From assembly GCF_000498395.2 (NCBI RefSeq), contig NZ_CP010979.1, forward strand, positions 5,056,501 through 5,120,500: a stretch of DNA of 64,000 nucleotides. Reading direction: 5' to 3'. Position numbers and translations under genes: made by a program. Every line of letters begins with the position of its first letter. Within the stretch, counting starts at the first letter, position 1. The stretch is from Pseudomonas putida S13.1.2 (GTDB lineage: Bacteria > Pseudomonadota > Gammaproteobacteria > Pseudomonadales > Pseudomonadaceae). Shown here in pieces: positions 56,040 to 64,000 of this stretch. The notes beneath the pieces are model-generated. The model worked only from the letters and a program-made list of their open reading frames with translations. It was not told where the DNA came from and did not search any database.

Positions 56040-57248
56040 ATGTCCAATCGTCTCCCTGTCACCGTGCTGTCTGGCTTCCTTGGCGCCGGCAAGAGCACTT
56101 TGCTCAACCATGTGCTGCGTAACCGCGACAACCTGCGGGTCGCGGTCATCGTCAACGACATGAGTGAAATCAACATCGACGCCAGCGAGGTGCAGCGCAA
56201 CGTCAGCCTCAACCGCGCTGAAGAGAAACTGGTCGAAATGAGCAACGGCTGCATTTGCTGCACACTGCGTGAAGACCTGCTCGAAGAGGTGGCGCGGCTG
56301 GCCGAAGAAGGGCGCTTCGATTATTTGCTCATCGAGTCCACCGGTATCTCGGAGCCGCTGCCGGTTGCCGAGACGTTCACCTTTCGCGACGAGCAGGGCC
56401 GCAGCCTTTCCGACATGGCGCGCCTGGACACCATGGTCACTGTGGTCGATGGCCTGAATTTTTTACGCGATTACCAGGCAGCAGACAGCCTGGCCAGCCG
56501 TGGTGAAACCTTAGGTGAAGAGGACGAGCGGTCGATCAGTGATCTGCTGATCGAGCAGGTGGAGTTCGCCGATGTGCTGTTGCTGAGCAAAATCGACCTG
56601 ATCAGCCAGCACGAGCGCGAAGAACTCATGGCCATTTTGCGCAGCCTTAACGCCCGGGCGCAGATCGTGCCTATGGTCATGGGTCAGGTGCCGCTGGCGC
56701 GTATCCTGGACACGGGCCTGTTCGACTTCGACCAGGCTGCCCAAGCGCCTGGCTGGTTGCAAGAGTTGCGTGGCGAGCATGTGCCAGAGACTGAAGAGTA
56801 TGGTATTGCGGCCACGACCTGGCAGGCCCGGCGGCCGCTTCATCCACAACGCTTTTTTGACTTTATCCACAAGCCTTGGAGCAATGGTCGGCTGCTGCGT
56901 TCGAAGGGTTTTTTCTGGTTGGCCAGCAAGTACCAGGAAGCCGGGAGCTGGTCCCAGGCAGGTGGCATGATGCGCCACGGCCTGGCGGGCCGTTGGTGGC
57001 GTTTCGTACCGCGCGAGCAGTGGCCACAGGATGTGGATAACACTGCCGAGATATTGAAGCACTGGGCCGCCGAGACCGGTGACTGCCGGCAGGAACTGGT
57101 GTTCATCGGGCAGAATATTGACTTCAAAAAATTATCCACAGCCCTTGATGCGTGCCTGTTGACAGATGATGAAATGGATTTGGGGCACATGGGCTGGTTG
57201 CGTATGCCCGATCCATTTGGCCCTTGGCACCAGGAGTCTGCAGCATGA
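56040..57248 (+). CDS. COG0523 zinc metallochaperone GTPase (ZigA/CobW-type)
   Basis: The 402-residue G3E GTPase has the P-loop FLGAGKSTLLNHVL, the metal site GCICCTLRED near residues 70-79 and the switch ESTGISEPLPVAETF. A CobW C-terminal domain follows from about residue 265. With a Zur-type site directly upstream and folE2 divergent, it is most likely a zinc-allocation GTPase induced in zinc starvation. Exact DnaA boxes lie at 56,863, 57,032 and 57,132 inside it. Confidence 0.9.
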   Translation: MSNRLPVTVLSGFLGAGKSTLLNHVLRNRDNLRVAVIVNDMSEINIDASEVQRNVSLNRAEEKLVEMSNGCICCTLREDLLEEVARLAEEGRFDYLLIESTGISEPLPVAETFTFRDEQGRSLSDMARLDTMVTVVDGLNFLRDYQAADSLASRGETLGEEDERSISDLLIEQVEFADVLLLSKIDLISQHEREELMAILRSLNARAQIVPMVMGQVPLARILDTGLFDFDQAAQAPGWLQELRGEHVPETEEYGIAATTWQARRPLHPQRFFDFIHKPWSNGRLLRSKGFFWLASKYQEAGSWSQAGGMMRHGLAGRWWRFVPREQWPQDVDNTAEILKHWAAETGDCRQELVFIGQNIDFKKLSTALDACLLTDDEMDLGHMGWLRMPDPFGPWHQESAA

Positions 57249-58724
57249 ACCCGGCGCGCAAGGCTGTGGATATCTTTCAGGTGTTTGGCGAAACGCCGCT
57301 GGTGTTGACTGACGTTTTGCAGGACGGCGTGAACATGGCGGTGTGGCGCCGGCGCTTGCCGCCGCAGCTGGAGGATTTCGCCGAGGTGGTTGTCAGCCTA
57401 GGGCAAACCTTGGCTGATCAGCGCGTGATCGATGTGGACGAGCGGCACCTGCCGGTTTTGTCGGATTTGCTGCGCGAAGCGGCGGACTTGCACGGTTACG
57501 AAGCATTCGTGGCCGATGTGGCCTGGTTGGTGGGGGCGTACACCTGCCTGGTTGGCGCGCGGCGGGTGGGTTTGCGTCTGCGGGTACTGGCTGGGCCCAT
57601 GTGCCCGCGCTTCCATGTGGATAACGTTCCGTTGCGGCTGCTCACTACCTACGCGGGGCCGGGTAGCGAGTGGTTGCGAGAGGATCAGAGCCCGCGCCGT
57701 GAGTTACTCACATCCCTACCACCTGTGGATAACATTCAGCATCTGAGCGTGGGTGAAGTGGCCGTACTCAAGGGCGAGAAGTGGCAGGGCAACGAAGGTG
57801 CAGGCCTGGTGCACCGCTCGCCCTCGGGCCAGCAGGGGCGCCTGCTGCTCAGCCTTGACTGGCTGGCCTGACGGCGCATAGTGAGCCATCACCCCGCCTG
57901 AAGCCATCCCATGCTGCAGAACATACCTACCCATGTGATTGCCGGCCCACTGGGCGCCGGCAAGACCACCCTGATCCGCCATCTGCTGGCCCAGCGCCCA
58001 GGCAACGAACGCTGGGCGGTATTGATCAACGAATTCGGCCTGGTTGGCCTGGATGCGGCCTTGCTCAGCCGTGACGAGGACGGCATCACCATTGGCGAGG
58101 TTGCAGGGGGCTGCCTGTGTTGTGTCAACGGCATGCCGTTTCAGGTGGGCCTGGGCCGGTTGTTGCGCAAATCCCGGCCTGACCGGCTGTTTATCGAGCC
58201 GTCTGGTCTGGGTCACCCGTTGCAGCTGCTTGCTCAGCTGAAACAGGCTCCGTGGACTGGAGTGCTGACAATTCAGCCGTTGTTGATGGTTGTCGATGCG
58301 CAATCCATGGCGCGAAACGAGCCGCTTCCGGAGGCCCAACAGCAGGCTTTCAACGCGTCTGAATACGTGGTTTTCAACAAGTCAGAGGCTGTGGATGAAA
58401 AATCTAAGTTGTTGATAACTAATAAATTTAACGACAAGAACGTGATGTGGTCGGTACAGGGTCAGGTACCGTTATCAAGCCTTCCTGGCGCCCTCCTACA
58501 GATTGTCGACAGCCCATTTGAGGAAAACCAGATTGTCGACAATCTTGGGAGTGCCCCAACAATATTGTGGACAGACCCCAGCCAGCCGATCTGTCTTGCC
58601 CAGGAGGGGGAGGGAGGTTGGAGCATTGGCTGGCGCTGGCATCCCGCACAGCAGTTTTATCCACAGCGGCTACAGGCGTTCTTACGCACCTGGCCATGGC
58701 GGCGTGCCAAAGGGGTTATCCACA
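56863..58724. other. Cluster of seven exact DnaA boxes in the GTPase-DUF1826 genes
   Basis: TTATCCACA or its complement occurs at 56,863, 57,032, 57,132, 57,616, 57,724, 58,657 and 58,716. Random sequence would give about 0.015 in this length. All are inside coding sequence. Possible roles are DnaA titration or transcriptional control by DnaA. Confidence 0.6.
57245..57871 (+). CDS. DUF1826 protein
   Basis: The 208-residue product matches DUF1826 (VWRRRLPPQLEDFAE; GPMCPRFHVDNVPLRLLTTYAGPG; GAGLVHRSP near the end). The CPRFHVD and VHRS elements could bind metal. It overlaps the GTPase gene by ATGA, so it is cotranscribed and probably part of the zinc response. Exact DnaA boxes are at 57,616 and 57,724. 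Confidence 0.85.
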   Translation: MNPARKAVDIFQVFGETPLVLTDVLQDGVNMAVWRRRLPPQLEDFAEVVVSLGQTLADQRVIDVDERHLPVLSDLLREAADLHGYEAFVADVAWLVGAYTCLVGARRVGLRLRVLAGPMCPRFHVDNVPLRLLTTYAGPGSEWLREDQSPRRELLTSLPPVDNIQHLSVGEVAVLKGEKWQGNEGAGLVHRSPSGQQGRLLLSLDWLA

Positions 58725-58882
58725 GCGTCGAAGGATGGCAGTCATTCAATGGGCTCAATGGTGACATGCCCGTGTGGCAGACCAGTGACTGGCGCAGGGA
58801 CAGCCGCATCGAGCTGATTTTTGATCAGCCGCAATCGCAACCCACACTGCAAGCGGGGTTGAGCGAATGCCGCGTCAGCTGA
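57911..58882 (+). CDS. Second COG0523 G3E GTPase (YjiA/CobW-type)
   Basis: The 323-residue protein has P-loop GPLGAGKTTLIRHLL, metal site GGCLCCVNGMPFQ and EPSGLGHPLQLL. It is shorter than the first GTPase. A short AT-rich patch at about 58,390-58,440 stands out from the rest of the gene. It follows DUF1826 by 39 bases and so belongs to the same block. Exact DnaA boxes are at 58,657 and 58,716. Confidence 0.87.
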   Translation: MLQNIPTHVIAGPLGAGKTTLIRHLLAQRPGNERWAVLINEFGLVGLDAALLSRDEDGITIGEVAGGCLCCVNGMPFQVGLGRLLRKSRPDRLFIEPSGLGHPLQLLAQLKQAPWTGVLTIQPLLMVVDAQSMARNEPLPEAQQQAFNASEYVVFNKSEAVDEKSKLLITNKFNDKNVMWSVQGQVPLSSLPGALLQIVDSPFEENQIVDNLGSAPTILWTDPSQPICLAQEGEGGWSIGWRWHPAQQFYPQRLQAFLRTWPWRRAKGVIHSVEGWQSFNGLNGDMPVWQTSDWRRDSRIELIFDQPQSQPTLQAGLSECRVS

Positions 58883-59275
58883 TCAGTTGCGCCAGCGATT
58901 GTGTTCCTGGCGCCACTGCTGCATCTCGATGACGTTATCGGTGCGTGGCGGGGTCTTGATTTCGAACGGGTAGGGCGCCAGCTCGATCTGCACGCTGTGC
59001 GCGCCGAACTGGGTCACGGTACCGGGGTGGCGTTGCTCGCCAGTGACGGTGAACTCGAAGGCATAAATGCGTGCCAGGCGCTTGCGGCCATTGGCATCAC
59101 GGACAAAGGCGATGCGCTTGAGTGCGACAGCATCGTCGAGCAGCTCCAGGTCGAGCTTGGCGCAGTGCTGTTTGACCCTTTCCAGGGCTTTTTCGCGCAA
59201 CCCATGGTTGTGCCACAACCAGGCGCCTGCCGTGGCTACCAGCATCAGGACGAGGACGTTCTCCAGGGTCAACAT
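58883..59275 (-). CDS. DUF3301 membrane-anchored protein
   Basis: The 130-residue product has one N-terminal membrane helix (LVLMLVATAGAWLWHNHG), then a charged domain typical of DUF3301 (ALERVKQHCAKLDLELLDDAVAL; YAFEFTVTGEQRHPG). The ATG at 59,275 is chosen because GGAG lies nine bases upstream. Function is unknown. Confidence 0.85.
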   Translation of the reverse strand: MLTLENVLVLMLVATAGAWLWHNHGLREKALERVKQHCAKLDLELLDDAVALKRIAFVRDANGRKRLARIYAFEFTVTGEQRHPGTVTQFGAHSVQIELAPYPFEIKTPPRTDNVIEMQQWRQEHNRWRN

Positions 59276-59394
59276 TTGCATATGCTCCAAACAGGTAGAT
59301 CCAGCTTAACTGCGTCCCTGGCCTGTCGTACAGGTGGCAATCGAGTTCATACTGCGCTGCGCACAATCCTTGAAACAGCTTTGGAAACCCCCGC

Positions 59395-60267
59395 ATGAAA
59401 CGTACCCCGCACCTGCTCGCCATCCAGTCCCATGTGGTGTTCGGCCACGCCGGCAACAGCGCCGCGGTGTTTCCCATGCAGCGTATCGGGGTCAATGTCT
59501 GGCCACTCAATACCGTGCAGTTCTCCAATCACACACAGTATGGCCAGTGGGCGGGTGAAGTGCTTGCCCCGGCGCAAATTCCAGCGTTGGTGGAAGGTAT
59601 TTCCAACATTGGCGAACTGGGTCACTGCGATGCGGTGCTGTCCGGCTACCTGGGCAGTGCCGAGCAGGGGCGGGCTATCCTGGCGGGTGTCGAGCGGATC
59701 AGGGCGGTAAACCCGAAGGCTTTGTACTTGTGTGACCCGGTCATGGGGCACCCGGAGAAGGGCTGCATCGTGCCACCGGAGGTCAGCGAGTTCCTGCTTG
59801 ACGAGGCGGCGGCCCGGGCCGACATTCTGTGCCCCAACCAGCTGGAGCTGGACAGCTTCTGTGGGCGCCGCGCGCAGTCGCTGGAGGATTGCGTGAGCAT
59901 GGCGCGCAGCCTGTTGCAGCGTGGGCCGCAGGTGGTACTGGTCAAGCACCTGGTTTACCCCGGGCGGGCCGAAGACCAGTTTGAAATGCTGCTGGTGACC
60001 GCCGAGCAAAGCTGGCACCTGCGCCGCCCGCTGCTGGCGTTCCCGCGTCAGCCGGTGGGGGTGGGTGACCTGACCTCAGGTTTGTTCCTGGCCCGCGTGC
60101 TGCTCGGCGACAGCTGGGTGCAGGCGTTCGAATTCACCGCTGCAGCCGTGCATGAAGTGCTGCTGGAAACCCAGGCCTGCGCCAGCTACGAACTGCAGCT
60201 GGTACGGGCTCAGGATCGCATCGCCCACCCGCGGGTGCGCTTCGAGGCGCAGGTGCTGGCGCTTTAG
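59395..60267 (+). CDS. pdxY: Pyridoxal kinase PdxY
   Basis: It phosphorylates pyridoxal in vitamin B6 salvage. The 290-residue protein has the PdxY opening LAIQSHVVFGHAGNSAAVFPMQR, and CDPVMGHPEKGCIV. The anion-hole region GVGDLTSGLFLA holds the catalytic aspartate. It overlaps the thioesterase gene by four bases, end to end. Confidence 0.95.
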   Translation: MKRTPHLLAIQSHVVFGHAGNSAAVFPMQRIGVNVWPLNTVQFSNHTQYGQWAGEVLAPAQIPALVEGISNIGELGHCDAVLSGYLGSAEQGRAILAGVERIRAVNPKALYLCDPVMGHPEKGCIVPPEVSEFLLDEAAARADILCPNQLELDSFCGRRAQSLEDCVSMARSLLQRGPQVVLVKHLVYPGRAEDQFEMLLVTAEQSWHLRRPLLAFPRQPVGVGDLTSGLFLARVLLGDSWVQAFEFTAAAVHEVLLETQACASYELQLVRAQDRIAHPRVRFEAQVLAL

Positions 60268-60749
60268 TTCGCGTCGGTTTTCAGGTCCTGGTAGCGCTTT
60301 TCCAGCTCCTGGCGGATCTGGCGACGCTGCTGGCCTTGCAGGAAGCGGCGCTTTTCTTCGCTGCTGTGCGGCTGGCGCGGCGGCACCGGCACCGGGCGGC
60401 GATTGTCGTCGACCGCGACCATGGTGAAGAAGCAGCTGTTGGAATGGCGCACCGAGCGCTCGCGGATGTTCTCGGTCACCACTTTGATGCCGACTTCCAT
60501 CGAGGTGTTGCCGGTGTAGTTGACCGACGCCAGGAAGGTCACCAGTTCACCCACGTGCACGGGCTCGCGGAAGATGACCTGGTCAACCGACAGGGTCACC
60601 ACATAGCTACCGGCGTAGCGGCTGGCACACGCATAGGCCACTTCGTCGAGGTACTTGAGCAGGGTGCCGCCATGTACGTTGCCAGAAAAGTTGGCCATGT
60701 CCGGGGTCATCAGGACGGTCATGCTCAGCTGGGCGTTTCCAGGTTCCAT
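60264..60749 (-). CDS. Acyl-CoA thioesterase, hotdog fold
   Basis: The 161-residue protein has the hotdog core with NFSGNVHGGTLLKYLDEVAYACA, followed by VDQVIFREPVHVGELVTF. A basic C-terminal extension (KRRFLQGQQRRQIRQELEKRY) follows. ATG at 60,749 (MEPGNAQLSM) is preferred to an in-frame start 20 codons upstream. It hydrolyses acyl-CoA; the chain preference cannot be read. Confidence 0.9.
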   Translation of the reverse strand: MEPGNAQLSMTVLMTPDMANFSGNVHGGTLLKYLDEVAYACASRYAGSYVVTLSVDQVIFREPVHVGELVTFLASVNYTGNTSMEVGIKVVTENIRERSVRHSNSCFFTMVAVDDNRRPVPVPPRQPHSSEEKRRFLQGQQRRQIRQELEKRYQDLKTDAN

Positions 60750-61091
60750 AGTGTGCTCACGGTGAGGTTGCGCTGAATCGGGCGAATGGGGGGCGTTATC
60801 TGCTGACACTTCTGTTCCCCTCTTTTGAATTTGCCTTGTTGATACGGGACGTTGGCTGACGCGCCATCGTCACGCTGATCATGCCATCAGCGGCGCTTTT
60901 CCAGCCGATCTGTTTCTGCATATTGCACCGGCTTTTTGCGGCCGGGTGCGATGTTAACCTGAGTACGCCCATGCAACATGGGCTTTCCTGCATTCAATAC
61001 AGTATGTACTTGCTGCTCGCTCGGGTTTGCCTTGGCAGAGGAGCGGTCTGCCCAGGCATCCATAAAAAGACGAGAAAAGGAGTATCACGCC
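60750..61091. other. Intergenic region, thioesterase/antiporter promoters
   Basis: This 342-base gap between divergent genes holds no visible gene. AAAGGAG at about 61,077 is the ribosome site of the antiporter. No clear operator was seen. Confidence 0.5.
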
Positions 61092-62852
61092 ATGCATGCC
61101 ATCAGCTTTATCCAGGACCTGGGAGTCATCATGATGGTCGCGGGCGTGGTCACCATTCTCTTTCACCGCCTAAAGCAGCCCGTGGTGCTGGGCTATATTG
61201 TCGCCGGCTTCATCATTGGCCCGCACACCCCGCCATTCGGCCTGATCCATGACGAAGACACCATCAAGACCCTTGCCGAACTGGGGGTGATCTTCCTGAT
61301 GTTCTGCCTGGGGCTCGAATTCAGCCTGCGCAAGCTGTTCAAGGTTGGCGCCACGGCGTTCATCGCGGCGTTCCTGGAAATCGTGCTGATGATCTGGATC
61401 GGCTTCGAGATTGGCCGCTGGTTCGGCTGGAACACCATGGATTCGCTATTCCTCGGCGCTATCCTGGCCATTTCCTCGACCACCATCATCGTCAAGGCAC
61501 TGAATGACCTGAAGATGAAGAACGAGCGCTTTGCCCAGTTGATCTTCGGCGTGCTCATCGTGGAGGACATCCTCGGTATCGGCATAATCGCGCTGTTGTC
61601 CGGCATCGCTGTCAGCGGCACGGTCAGCTCGGGCGAAGTGTTCTCCACGGTGGGCAAGCTGTCGCTGTTCATGATCGTTGCCTTGGTCATCGGCATCCTG
61701 CTGGTGCCGCGGCTGCTGGCCTACGTGGCCAAGTTCGAAAGCAACGAAATGCTGCTGATCACCGTGCTTGGCCTGTGCTTCGGCTTCTGCCTGTTGGTGG
61801 TGAAGCTGGAATACAGCATGGTGCTGGGCGCTTTCCTGATTGGCGCGATCATGGCCGAATCACGCCAGTTGCTGAAGATCGAACGGCTGATCGAGCCGGT
61901 CCGCGACCTGTTCAGCGCCATCTTCTTCGTCGCCATCGGCCTTATGATCGACCCTCAAGTGCTCGTCGATTACGCCTGGCCAATCGTGGTCATCACCCTG
62001 GCGGTGGTACTGGGCAAAATGCTCTCCTGTGGCATGGGGGCGTTCATTGCGGGTAATGACGGGCGGACATCGCTGCGGGTGGGCATGGGCCTTTCGCAGA
62101 TTGGCGAGTTTTCATTCATCATCGCCGCGCTGGGCATGACCTTGCAGGTGACCAGCGACTTCCTTTACCCGGTCGCGGTCGCAGTATCGGCAATTACCAC
62201 GCTGCTGACGCCTTATCTGATCCGTGCGGCCGACCCGCTGTCGCAGAAGCTTGGCAATGTTGTGCCCAGCCGCCTGGCGCGGGTGCTTTCGTTGTATGGC
62301 GAGTGGTTGCGCAACATCCAGCCGCAGGGCGAGAGCGCCATGCTGGCGGCGATGATCCGCCGTATCCTGTTGCAGGTGGGGGTGAACCTGGCGCTGGTGA
62401 TCGCCATCTTCTTCAGTGGTGGGTACTTTGCAGAGCGGATCGGCAACTGGCTCAGCGAGTGGGTCAGCGACGCCAGCCAACAGAAGGCGGTTATCTGGGG
62501 GGCGGCGTTGCTGCTGTCGCTGCCGTTCCTGATCGCGGCCTATCGCAAGCTCAAGGCACTGTCGATGCTGCTGGCAGAAATGGGCGTGAAGCCGGAAATG
62601 GCCGGGCGGCATACCCAGCGTGTGCGCCGCGTGATCGCCGAGGTTATCCCGCTGTTGTCGCTGCTGGTGATTTTCCTGCTGCTGTCGGCATTGTCGGCAA
62701 GCATTCTGCCCACCAGCGAGTTACTGCTGGTCATTGCCGTGGTGGCCGCGGTGGTGGTGGCCTTGTTGTGGCGCTGGTTCATCCGCGTGCATACGCGCAT
62801 GCAGATTGCCTTGCTGGAGACGCTGGAAAACAGTCGCGAGAATACGCACTGA
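61092..62852 (+). CDS. CPA2-family cation/proton antiporter (KefB/YbaL-like)
   Basis: The 586-residue membrane protein has about twelve helices of the Na+/H+ exchanger fold in the first 385 residues (GYIVAGFIIGPHTPP; MFCLGLEFSLRKL; LGAFLIGAIMAESRQ). A further set of four helices forms the C-terminal part. There is no TrkA-N nucleotide-binding domain, so it differs from KefB and KefC proper. ATG at 61,092 with AAAGGAG before it is chosen. Confidence 0.88.
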   Translation: MHAISFIQDLGVIMMVAGVVTILFHRLKQPVVLGYIVAGFIIGPHTPPFGLIHDEDTIKTLAELGVIFLMFCLGLEFSLRKLFKVGATAFIAAFLEIVLMIWIGFEIGRWFGWNTMDSLFLGAILAISSTTIIVKALNDLKMKNERFAQLIFGVLIVEDILGIGIIALLSGIAVSGTVSSGEVFSTVGKLSLFMIVALVIGILLVPRLLAYVAKFESNEMLLITVLGLCFGFCLLVVKLEYSMVLGAFLIGAIMAESRQLLKIERLIEPVRDLFSAIFFVAIGLMIDPQVLVDYAWPIVVITLAVVLGKMLSCGMGAFIAGNDGRTSLRVGMGLSQIGEFSFIIAALGMTLQVTSDFLYPVAVAVSAITTLLTPYLIRAADPLSQKLGNVVPSRLARVLSLYGEWLRNIQPQGESAMLAAMIRRILLQVGVNLALVIAIFFSGGYFAERIGNWLSEWVSDASQQKAVIWGAALLLSLPFLIAAYRKLKALSMLLAEMGVKPEMAGRHTQRVRRVIAEVIPLLSLLVIFLLLSALSASILPTSELLLVIAVVAAVVVALLWRWFIRVHTRMQIALLETLENSRENTH

Positions 62853-62985
62853 AGGGAGCAATGCTCCCTGCGCAAGATTTCATCGTCGTCCGAGGGGATG
62901 GAGCGGTAGCAATGTCGCCAGGCGCAGAAAGCCTGGCGATTCTAGCTACATTGATGGCACTGGGCCATAAATTTTCCTGTGCTTG

Positions 62986-63020
62986 CACCGGCCTCTTCGC
63001 AGGCTTGCCGCTCCCACAGG
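62986..63020. repeat. REP-type palindromic repeat
   Basis: CACCGGCCTCTTCGCAGGCT followed by TGCCGCTCCCACAGG is a REP copy, complementary in form to the one at 1673. It lies between the convergent antiporter and SUKH genes. Confidence 0.78.
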
Positions 63021-63048
63021 TATCGCACAGGCGCTGCAGAGATTGAAA

Positions 63049-63456
63049 TCAGCTCTCCAGCCAGACATCCCGCGCCCAGTGCCACACCGATTCCCAGCTG
63101 TCTTCACCGGCGATTTCCTCTTCTGCATCCCACAGCACCACGGTGCCGTCTTCTTCTACGCAGTAGTAGTTGTCGCCGTCCTGGCACAGCGGAATCAGGT
63201 CACGCGGCACGCCGGCATCCCAGGCGTTGGCGGCGACGTCGGGCAGGTAGGTGTGCGATTGTGGGTCGGTGACAGTCACCGGCTCCAGCGAGCCATACAC
63301 CACGTCGCTGACGGTCAGTAGAAACTCTTTGAACACGAACGGTATGTTGATGAACAGCTCTTCTTCGATTTCGACCAACTGGTCCTCGTCGGGAAGCTCA
63401 AGGGGCACCGGCACTGGCTGATTGGCTTCACGGAGTTGTTCGATCACTTCTTCCAC
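63049..63456 (-). CDS. SMI1/KNR4 (SUKH) family protein
   Basis: The 135-residue protein has the SUKH pattern ELPDEDQLVEIEEELFINIPFVFKEFLLTVSD, then YLPDVAANAWDAGVPRDLIPLCQDGDNYYCVE. SUKH proteins often act as immunity proteins to contact-dependent toxins, but this copy has no toxin gene beside it in the window and may be housekeeping. Confidence 0.88.
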   Translation of the reverse strand: MEEVIEQLREANQPVPVPLELPDEDQLVEIEEELFINIPFVFKEFLLTVSDVVYGSLEPVTVTDPQSHTYLPDVAANAWDAGVPRDLIPLCQDGDNYYCVEEDGTVVLWDAEEEIAGEDSWESVWHWARDVWLES

Positions 63457-63523
63457 GGTTCACTTCCTCTGACCTAGATGACAACGCTGCGCGTTATACC
63501 CTAGTAGGCCACTCTGGCAAAAG

Positions 63524-63555
63524 CAAAAACCCCGGGACAGGCCCGGGGTTTTTTT
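63524..63555. terminator. Hairpin terminator between the Tim44-domain and SUKH genes
   Basis: CCCCGGGACAGGCCCGGGG lies between an A run and a T run, so it can act on both strands. It follows the Tim44-domain gene, which reads leftward. Confidence 0.8.
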
Positions 63556-63571
63556 GTGCAGCACGCAGCGG

Positions 63572-64000
63572 TTAGCCGTTTTGACGGATACCGGCGACCA
63601 GCCAAGGCTGGTTTTCGCCTGGGGCGCGAACCATGTGCCAGCTTTCGCTGAACGCCTCGCCCTGGTCGAAGCGCGAGTTTTTCGACACGCCGCGGAAGGT
63701 CAAGGTGGCGTCTGTACGGTCGGCGCGGTCGTCGATACCGTCCAGCTGTACTTCGAGGTTGTCGATATAGGTGGACTGGAAGCCGTCACCCAGTTCAGCA
63801 CGCTCACGCTTGAGGAACTCGAGCATTTGCGGGGTAACGAACTCGGTGATCTTGTCCATTTCGTTGGCATCCCAGTGCTGCTGCAGCGACTGGAAGTGGT
63901 TACGGGCAGCAGCCAGGAAGCTTTGCTCGTTGAACCAGGCCGGGGCGTTGATCACCGGGGCGGCGGCGGCAGGTGCGGCCGAACCACCAAACACCGATGG
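63572..64000 (-). CDS. Tim44-domain protein, C-terminal part (partial)
   Basis: The frame is open to the right edge, so the start lies outside the window. The visible 142 residues contain an Ala/Pro-rich linker (FGGSAAPAAAAPVINAP), then a Tim44-like domain: FNEQSFLAAARNHFQSLQQHWDANEMDKI and FVTPQMLEFLKRERAELG. Full-length relatives have an N-terminal signal and a Gly-rich membrane segment. Function in bacteria is unclear. Confidence 0.88.
   Translation of the reverse strand, partial: PSVFGGSAAPAAAAPVINAPAWFNEQSFLAAARNHFQSLQQHWDANEMDKITEFVTPQMLEFLKRERAELGDGFQSTYIDNLEVQLDGIDDRADRTDATLTFRGVSKNSRFDQGEAFSESWHMVRAPGENQPWLVAGIRQNG

Noticed and set aside
63049..63456. SUKH protein as an immunity gene of a toxin locus
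   Set aside because: No toxin, Rhs or secretion gene lies beside it in the window.

Overview
The window comes from a Pseudomonas chromosome, most likely the P. putida group. The gene order yidC-mnmE-mnmG-rsmG-parA-parB-atpIBEFHAGDC-glmU-(DeoR)-glmS is the usual origin-proximal layout of this genus. The GC-rich codon use and the REP palindromes (GTGGGAGCGG type) also fit. From memory, the order resembles P. putida KT2440, including a copper-loaded Tn7-like element between glmS and a lipoamide dehydrogenase gene; I could not align the two.

Region 1 (1-17,994) is core chromosome. It holds the end of yidC, tRNA-modification genes mnmE and mnmG, the 16S methyltransferase rsmG, the partition pair parAB, the complete F1Fo ATP synthase operon, and the UDP-GlcNAc genes glmU and glmS with a DeoR-type regulator. 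The mnmE-mnmG gap and the genes after it carry many DnaA-box sequences.

Region 2 (18,019-49,554) is a complete, about 31.5 kb Tn7-like transposon in the attTn7 site behind glmS. Both ends carry repeated CGACAGTTTTA-type sites in opposite orientation. The flanks share AAAAG, and removing the element rejoins glmS to its own terminator, now stranded at about 49.56 kb. Inside are tnsA, tnsB and tnsC, two different TniQ/TnsD-family targeting proteins and no recognisable tnsE. Between the two tniQ genes lies a small defence-type island: a subtilase plus AAA ATPase pair (IetSA-like), an AbiJ-like abortive-infection protein and a lone DUF2384 antitoxin-like protein. Behind tnsC come an unknown gene and a broken monooxygenase gene, then a large copper/metal cargo: copA, a Met-rich small protein, copB, cytochrome c and DUF411; copRS; dmeRF (Co/Ni efflux); cusCBAF; a Cys-rich four-helix copper store; and two PtrA-N-type small periplasmic proteins. 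Three near-identical CopR-type boxes tie the cargo together as one regulon.

Region 3 (49,555-64,000) is core chromosome again: lpd, cfa and a cardiolipin synthase; then a zinc-starvation (Zur-type) block with folE2, a small secreted protein, a COG0523 zinc GTPase, DUF1826 and a second COG0523 GTPase; then a DUF3301 protein, pdxY, an acyl-CoA thioesterase, a CPA2 cation/proton antiporter, a SUKH protein and a partial Tim44-domain protein. A consensus parS site sits inside folE2. Seven exact DnaA boxes lie in 1.9 kb of the GTPase genes, an unexpected cluster. No rRNA, tRNA or CRISPR array was seen.
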